Translations under genes and position numbers: made by a program
The notes under the pieces: generated by a model
What the model saw: only the letters and a program-made list of their open reading frames with translations
Database searches by the model: none
Told to the model about the DNA's origin: nothing
Shown: piece after piece, positions 8,101 to 8,658 of the stretch
Position numbering within the stretch: position 1 is the first letter of the stretch
How the letters are laid out: each line of letters begins with the position of its first letter
From: an uncultured Eubacteriales bacterium
Lineage (GTDB): Bacteria; Bacillota; Clostridia; Lachnospirales; Anaerotignaceae
Assembly (NCBI GenBank): GCA_900548595.1
Contig: URLB01000090.1
Coordinates: 1-8,658, forward strand
DNA length: 8,658 bases
Direction of reading: 5' to 3'

Positions 8101-8378
8101 ACGAGTTCAGCTATTGGAACATGACGCCGGCAACAAGTTATTACGGAAGTAAGGACTATCAAAAAGTAAACGGAATACTCCCTGTAGAAACGTATGCGGA
8201 TTTATCGAGCATAGTAAACGGACTGGAAAGTAATGTGGACTATCCGAAAGGAAAGCGATCGCCTTATGTAAAAAGTCTTATTGACAGATACTTAGAAAGG
8301 TACGGATACAATCCTACATACGGTGAAAGAATGAAAATATATGATTCTATGGGTGTTGCAAAGGGATATAGGTATTGA
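2133..8378 (+). CDS. Giant polyvalent phage protein with two LPD3/BECR-like domains and an LPD38-like region
   Basis: This 2081-residue protein is one uninterrupted frame ending in TGA. Residues 1-150 are basic, Ala-rich linker with an internal duplication. Residues 195-283 are charged helix. Residues 284-440 are Gly/Ala-rich and hydrophobic, with GLGLDLAEAGISMADN and EGGEEGLSNIL. Residues about 550-675 and 862-990 are two related domains resembling LPD3 or phage BECR-type nuclease-like domains. Residues 678-738 are a 20-residue linker repeat. Residues 1066-1250 are the helical stretch that commonly precedes LPD38 (Y.RM.KAD.R ... YPNYIPSFRV in outline). Residues about 1380-1800 resemble LPD38: YNPLFALTNIIRD, W.PYFNAGLQGADK, a hydrophobic segment at 1583-1597 and VPKSREFGALL. 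Residues 1850-2081 are charged helix ending in a SLIDRYLERYGYN-type motif. Giant LPD38 proteins of phages are thought to be packaged and delivered with DNA; that role here is inference. No protease, transglycosylase or polymerase motif is visible. A tape-measure protein is the main alternative, but the domain mosaic and lack of one long coiled coil argue against it. Confidence 0.88.
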   Translation: MIIKYTNSAFKKNNKDEKLLKAIDRGSGSTYKGVSSGTSSFLPKAADKAGMAAEKATRVFLQNSPDAYLPRPQQVGPSQWKGPTNTKNIGSVPGMSAAKRAASAAERASMAYQNAFLPTPKKQNTYGPQKWNGGAEELSAYNPFKKGPSVFETAMNNAKNMEQPATPTEARSGGGLFNRVYNAASSIGDSMIGADKSLKATAKQAFNNEKEYRKTLAEFDSDINAYMAERDKYAPDSKEYKAINTVINNLYNAIDDLRNKAADMTDANEFMRSAEKLRNEATKGLSGLGLDLAEAGISMADNLTTMALTGFNPTATLALMGAKSAGQRANQLSNQGVSARDALGRGVISGVIEGLTEKIGLDNLFGLVKSNNIKALSSILKQAAAEGGEEGLSNILNYAVDWASGDRKDFDWDDFARSVRQGALSGLGFGIGGVASNTVLPRATGYSDMGHLNMERAVDGKRYGEILPRAVKKYSSDVSGVNVNIGSETVQNYINRIQKPINANEINSSIKIDMSETEREPILKNMSIKVSDATRKAVPAEITDKINSGKLNEAYKAIKAFAKSLGVFKQYENENIDIKFNFSGESYNKSKSEHMIRKNNVNDFLLMVNDFDNIIQNAIPIEIHSDRINGGALKNVRVLVSAFWNGKEVVPVEIEVKEYNQQENEPKLYMAVTINKKGNAVFAGSSLQSMHALALPYGDTVFVGSPKMGPQTLASPSESDAVMDNSTKIAPLAVSSPSTISLPDLIKGVNGNNGDFLKYFPDSMLDDEQIAYKNAALEKERVKYENKNKKSDSLPADGLQLSAVEATSDPIFNIPQSFENNKFADANTSFYKSEVGEQAKQENEKIYHGVIKARTDIFTRGILDNFNKARKFFIDYAKNNFKPQYINKETGKSIDVGRNGLDKVLSGNITYEKYASVFHIPELIENATYIGKADNYHTERPDRQNSVKTYSYYESPISIDGKMYIAYIRVRNTLMGDKYYGHTIGEILDRIKIEPLETRAFAEKSEIQSVNEVSSDSKNIIPQTSENINNSAPKELGERQVMPEAVPKTSTVPDNALGIVPPEVQELFELKAQAEEESKRLYQNTVNGLAPFDRMAKADTRDNRRNISALSNKYGQKGGMLDTILTSGLYDINGNKVDDRSWVSIVSQVPKEQIGDFNTYLQELHNIDRQAQGKPVTEHTADESRKIVADLNVKYPEFKKYQKEVNDYLDKFFYLYYVDAGMMTEQAYREIRKKYPNYIPSFRVGEDNGGGGMKPKKKIKNSTGIGKAVGGTSEVMSFDEAVAKKMNTVMSAAVKNDISREVFAFAEALPSEAAKNGVLIQNDNNGKPFDIDDVDRELIRKIDKGNYSVTFYNNGKPQTMKISKDVYEAYEFLEDKIGNSAIRWAANLGNKLTSPMKALTTQYNPLFALTNIIRDAQTYTINNTATKPLQAQKNYVKAIAGIIRRSDAYNQYKALGGSQNGYFGKNIYEQAESRVNPKAVKGKRKAIEVLKTPLTAVEKMGEFTEKIPRFAEYLNTVENLGDTDAGRLQASLNAADVTVNFNRSSTLSTLANAWVPYFNAGLQGADKTFRQIKAHPFKTTARATVSVFLPTLLLYLVNKDNPHWKDVKDGVRDGYYLIPNVLGPNSGGYAETFIRVPKSREFGALLSASFERFIRAVDEAVENDKDMKETLPTAFDGYMQTFLNSFMPPDILGDNILGSIARLNTNTAWHGGKIVPSTMENVSLRNQYDINTSQLAMNIAEKANKVPFLPDAFKSPMKVDYLIDSYGGYAGDLLQGLTSRKNIGEDNMGTVLNSLYNGFVQPAKQRFTTDSAYSSYNLERFYNRVNELDKAANDRDIDEGLPTEYRTPEEKVLSDFTKARSDIADITKQERAVLERAIPISEKNKEIRQLKQEKNRIAKDILQREDELYKGYTENYIPKLSGLTDDRQEAAKQLYNDYGLTYDEYLDMYDKYKEINDMDVNKRLKATYFEDYLESLGYTDQYNIKPELQDEFSYWNMTPATSYYGSKDYQKVNGILPVETYADLSSIVNGLESNVDYPKGKRSPYVKSLIDRYLERYGYNPTYGERMKIYDSMGVAKGYRY
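2289..2378 (+). repeat. N-terminal duplicated linker, copy A (residues 53-82)
   Basis: Copy A runs from AEKATRVFLQN through YLPRPQQ to GPSQWKG. It pairs with copy B at 2445-2531: AE(K/R)A, QN, (Y/F)LP.P, GP, W.G. The copies differ by small insertions, so the duplication is old. The segments are basic and Pro/Gln-rich. Confidence 0.6.
2445..2531 (+). repeat. N-terminal duplicated linker, copy B (residues 105-133)
   Basis: Copy B runs from AERASMAYQN through AFLPTPKK to YGPQKWNG, 52 residues after copy A. It may be a short binding or capsid-targeting element present twice; this role is speculative. Confidence 0.6.
2982..3452 (+). other. Gly/Ala-rich hydrophobic region of the giant protein (residues 284-440)
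   Basis: This stretch alternates small residues with hydrophobic ones (GLGLDLAEAGISMADN, then TTMALTG, GRGVISGVIEGL, QGALSGLGFGIGGVASN). Acidic EGGEE and DWDDF motifs interrupt it. Similar Gly-zipper-like blocks occur in large phage proteins and are compatible with membrane insertion or channel formation. There is no single clear 20-residue transmembrane helix, so membrane activity is only a possibility. Confidence 0.5.
3780..4157 (+). other. First LPD3/BECR-like domain (residues about 550-675)
   Basis: Readable landmarks are a helix with AYKAIKAFAKSLG, a strand pair N.DIKFNFSG followed by SKSEH, the core IIQNAIPIEIHSDR, then NVRVLVSAFWNGKEVVPVEIEVKE and KLYMAVTINKK. This order matches what I know of LPD3 and related barnase/EndoU/colicin/RelE-like domains in phage polyvalent proteins. 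The exact family is uncertain, and catalytic residues cannot be assigned by eye. Confidence 0.6.
4164..4346 (+). repeat. Three degenerate copies of a 20-residue (60-base) linker repeat
   Basis: Copies are at 4164-4223, 4224-4283 and 4287-4346 (residues 678-697, 698-717, 719-738). The first two are exactly adjacent; the third follows after one extra codon. Shared positions are (G/S)-(N/D)-x-V near the start, S at position 8, and a P near the end. The first two also share base runs such as CAGTCTTCG and CTCTTGCAT. GC is locally higher (about 45-53% in 4141-4260) than in the flanking domain. Confidence 0.65.
4536..4592 (+). repeat. Linker repeat before the second LPD3/BECR-like domain (residues 802-820)
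   Basis: This 19-residue linker aligns without gaps to residues 1009-1027 on the far side of the second domain, with 9 of 19 identities (S802, E805, S808, D809, I814, P815, Q816, E819, N820). It begins at the end of a GC-rich patch (4501-4560, 35 of 60 G or C). Confidence 0.55.
4716..5102 (+). other. Second LPD3/BECR-like domain (residues about 862-990)
   Basis: Landmarks are FNKARKFFIDYAKNN, then PQYINKETGKSIDVGRNGLDKVLSG, the core FHIPELIENATYIG with PDRQNSVKTYSYYE, and PISIDGKMYIAYIRVRNT followed by KYYGHTIGEI. The pattern NKETGK.I.V...G.DKVLS with a later (P)ELIENA and DGK.Y is the more canonical of the two copies. It parallels the first domain in order and in the I..NA, DR, (N/D)GK and aromatic-rich strand positions. 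The coding DNA here is only about 27% GC. A nuclease-type fold is inferred from family resemblance. Confidence 0.65.
5157..5213 (+). repeat. Linker repeat after the second LPD3/BECR-like domain (residues 1009-1027)
   Basis: This is the direct-orientation partner of residues 802-820, 207 residues downstream, with SSD..N.IPQ.SEN-type spacing. It follows a GC-rich patch at 5101-5160 (31 of 60 G or C). Together the pair brackets the second domain. Confidence 0.55.
6270..7532 (+). other. LPD38-like region of the giant protein (residues about 1380-1800)
   Basis: The ordered landmarks are YNPLFALTNIIRD (1403-1415), a helix with EKMGEFTEKIPRFAEYL (1498-1514), LNAADVTVNFNR (1532-1543), WVPYFNAGLQGADKTFRQ (1554-1571), the hydrophobic stretch ATVSVFLPTLLLYLV (1583-1597), then YYLIPN, ETFIRVPKSREFGALL (1631-1646) and SFERFI. 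This order is the signature I associate with LPD38, a domain of large phage and mobile-element proteins of unknown biochemical function. Domain limits are approximate. Confidence 0.7.
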
Positions 8379-8402
8379 AATTTTCTTAAAAAATATACAG
8401 GG

Positions 8403-8431
8403 TTGCAATATACGCATATTTATCGTACAAT
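8403..8431 (+). promoter_or_regulatory. Sigma-A-type promoter for the small downstream gene
   Basis: TTGCAA (8403-8408) and TACAAT (8426-8431) are separated by exactly 17 bases in AT-rich DNA. Each hexamer differs from consensus at one position. The predicted start of transcription is near 8438, leaving a leader of about 58 bases before the ATG at 8496. Confidence 0.7.
8407..8420. promoter_or_regulatory. Short inverted repeat in the promoter spacer (possible operator)
   Basis: AATAT (8407-8411) and ATATT (8416-8420) form a perfect 5-base inverted repeat around ACGC, inside the spacer between the promoter hexamers. The placement suits a repressor site, but such short AT-rich palindromes arise easily by chance. 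Confidence 0.2.
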
Positions 8432-8485
8432 GCAGAATGTTGGGTCTAAGTTGAGGGTATCAGCGGAACGGGGGTAGTATAATTC

Positions 8486-8490
8486 GGAGG
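8486..8490 (+). promoter_or_regulatory. Ribosome binding site for the small downstream gene
   Basis: GGAGG lies 5 bases before the ATG at 8496 and decides this start over the earlier ATG at 8430, which has no such site. Confidence 0.75.
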
Positions 8491-8495
8491 GTATT

Positions 8496-8658
8496 ATGCG
8501 TTATTCATTATGTAGGGATGTTGGAATTTCGGAGAACGGAGGGACATACCTAACATACGGAATAAAAGTCTTCTGTAAAGAAGGGGTTAAGCTTATAGAA
8601 GATGTTTCAACAGATTACTATTTTGTAAAAAGTATAGTTGACAGATTTACAAAATTTA
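8496..8658 (+). CDS. DUF6514-like small protein (5' part, runs off the window)
   Basis: The frame is open for 54 codons to the window edge and starts MRYSLCRDVGISENGG. The core TYLTYGIKVF (residues 17-26) followed by IEDVSTD (34-40) and a hydrophobic helix VKSIVDRF (44-51) matches the Y-T/L-x-YGI ... I-x-D-(I/V)-S pattern of DUF6514, a family of small proteins of about 100 residues found in Clostridia and their phages. Function is unknown. It has its own promoter 65 bases upstream and a good ribosome binding site, so it is probably not part of the late operon. There is no signal peptide. Confidence 0.65.
   Translation, partial: MRYSLCRDVGISENGGTYLTYGIKVFCKEGVKLIEDVSTDYYFVKSIVDRFTKF

Noticed and set aside
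2133..8378. Programmed frameshift or gene fusion artefact in the 6.2 kb gene
   Set aside because: The frame is continuous with phage-like domains in a sensible order and no slippery site or broken domain is evident.
8379..8402. Transcription terminator after the giant gene
   Set aside because: There is no GC-rich hairpin followed by a T run; only AT-rich sequence is present.
8430..8477. Possible 15-codon leader peptide (ATG at 8430 to TAG at 8475)
   Set aside because: Its ATG overlaps the -10 element, so it would not be on the transcript from that promoter, and no ribosome binding site precedes it.

Overview
The window reads as the late, virion-structural end of a phage or prophage from a low-to-moderate-GC Firmicute, most likely a gut-type Clostridia member. 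This is inferred from AT-leaning codon use, strong GGGG/GGAGG ribosome binding sites, a consensus-like sigma-A promoter, and protein families typical of clostridial phages. All supported genes lie on the plus strand, and the standard genetic code fits (stops TAA, TAG, TGA and TAA-free long frames). No tRNA, rRNA, CRISPR array, transposase or integrase was seen.

Layout: (1) bases 1-42 are the last 13 codons of an upstream gene. (2) Bases 58-2121 encode a 687-residue phage protein. It has a Ser/Gly-rich N-terminus, two copies of a short helical repeat, a Gly/Tyr/Asn-rich middle, an Ala/Gln-rich coiled-coil part carrying a conserved phage-type motif, and an AT-richer C-terminus. (3) Eleven bases later, bases 2133-8378 encode a 2081-residue giant 'polyvalent' phage protein. 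In order it holds an N-terminal duplicated linker, a charged helical stretch, a Gly/Ala-rich hydrophobic stretch, a first LPD3/BECR-like domain, a 20-residue linker repeat, a second LPD3/BECR-like domain in an AT-rich island, a phage-type helical region, an LPD38-like region and a helical, charged C-terminus. (4) A 117-base gap carries a good sigma-A promoter (TTGCAA, 17 bases, TACAAT). (5) At 8496 a small gene begins, runs off the window, and looks like a DUF6514-family protein.

How they work together: the upstream gene end, the 687-residue gene and the giant gene are tightly spaced and probably form the tail of one late transcript. By family knowledge, giant LPD38 proteins are thought to be packaged in the virion and delivered with the DNA; the 687-residue protein is probably a co-expressed virion component. 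The small 3' gene has its own promoter and is likely a separate transcription unit, either a phage accessory gene or the first gene outside the late module.

The most interesting signal is inside the giant gene. Two diverged domains of apparently the same fold sit in tandem. The second lies in a block of about 27% GC that is bounded on each side by GC-richer linkers (about 50-58%) and by related linker sequences in direct orientation. This looks like modular domain exchange in a protein that may be delivered into host cells. Function and nuclease activity are not demonstrated by the sequence.
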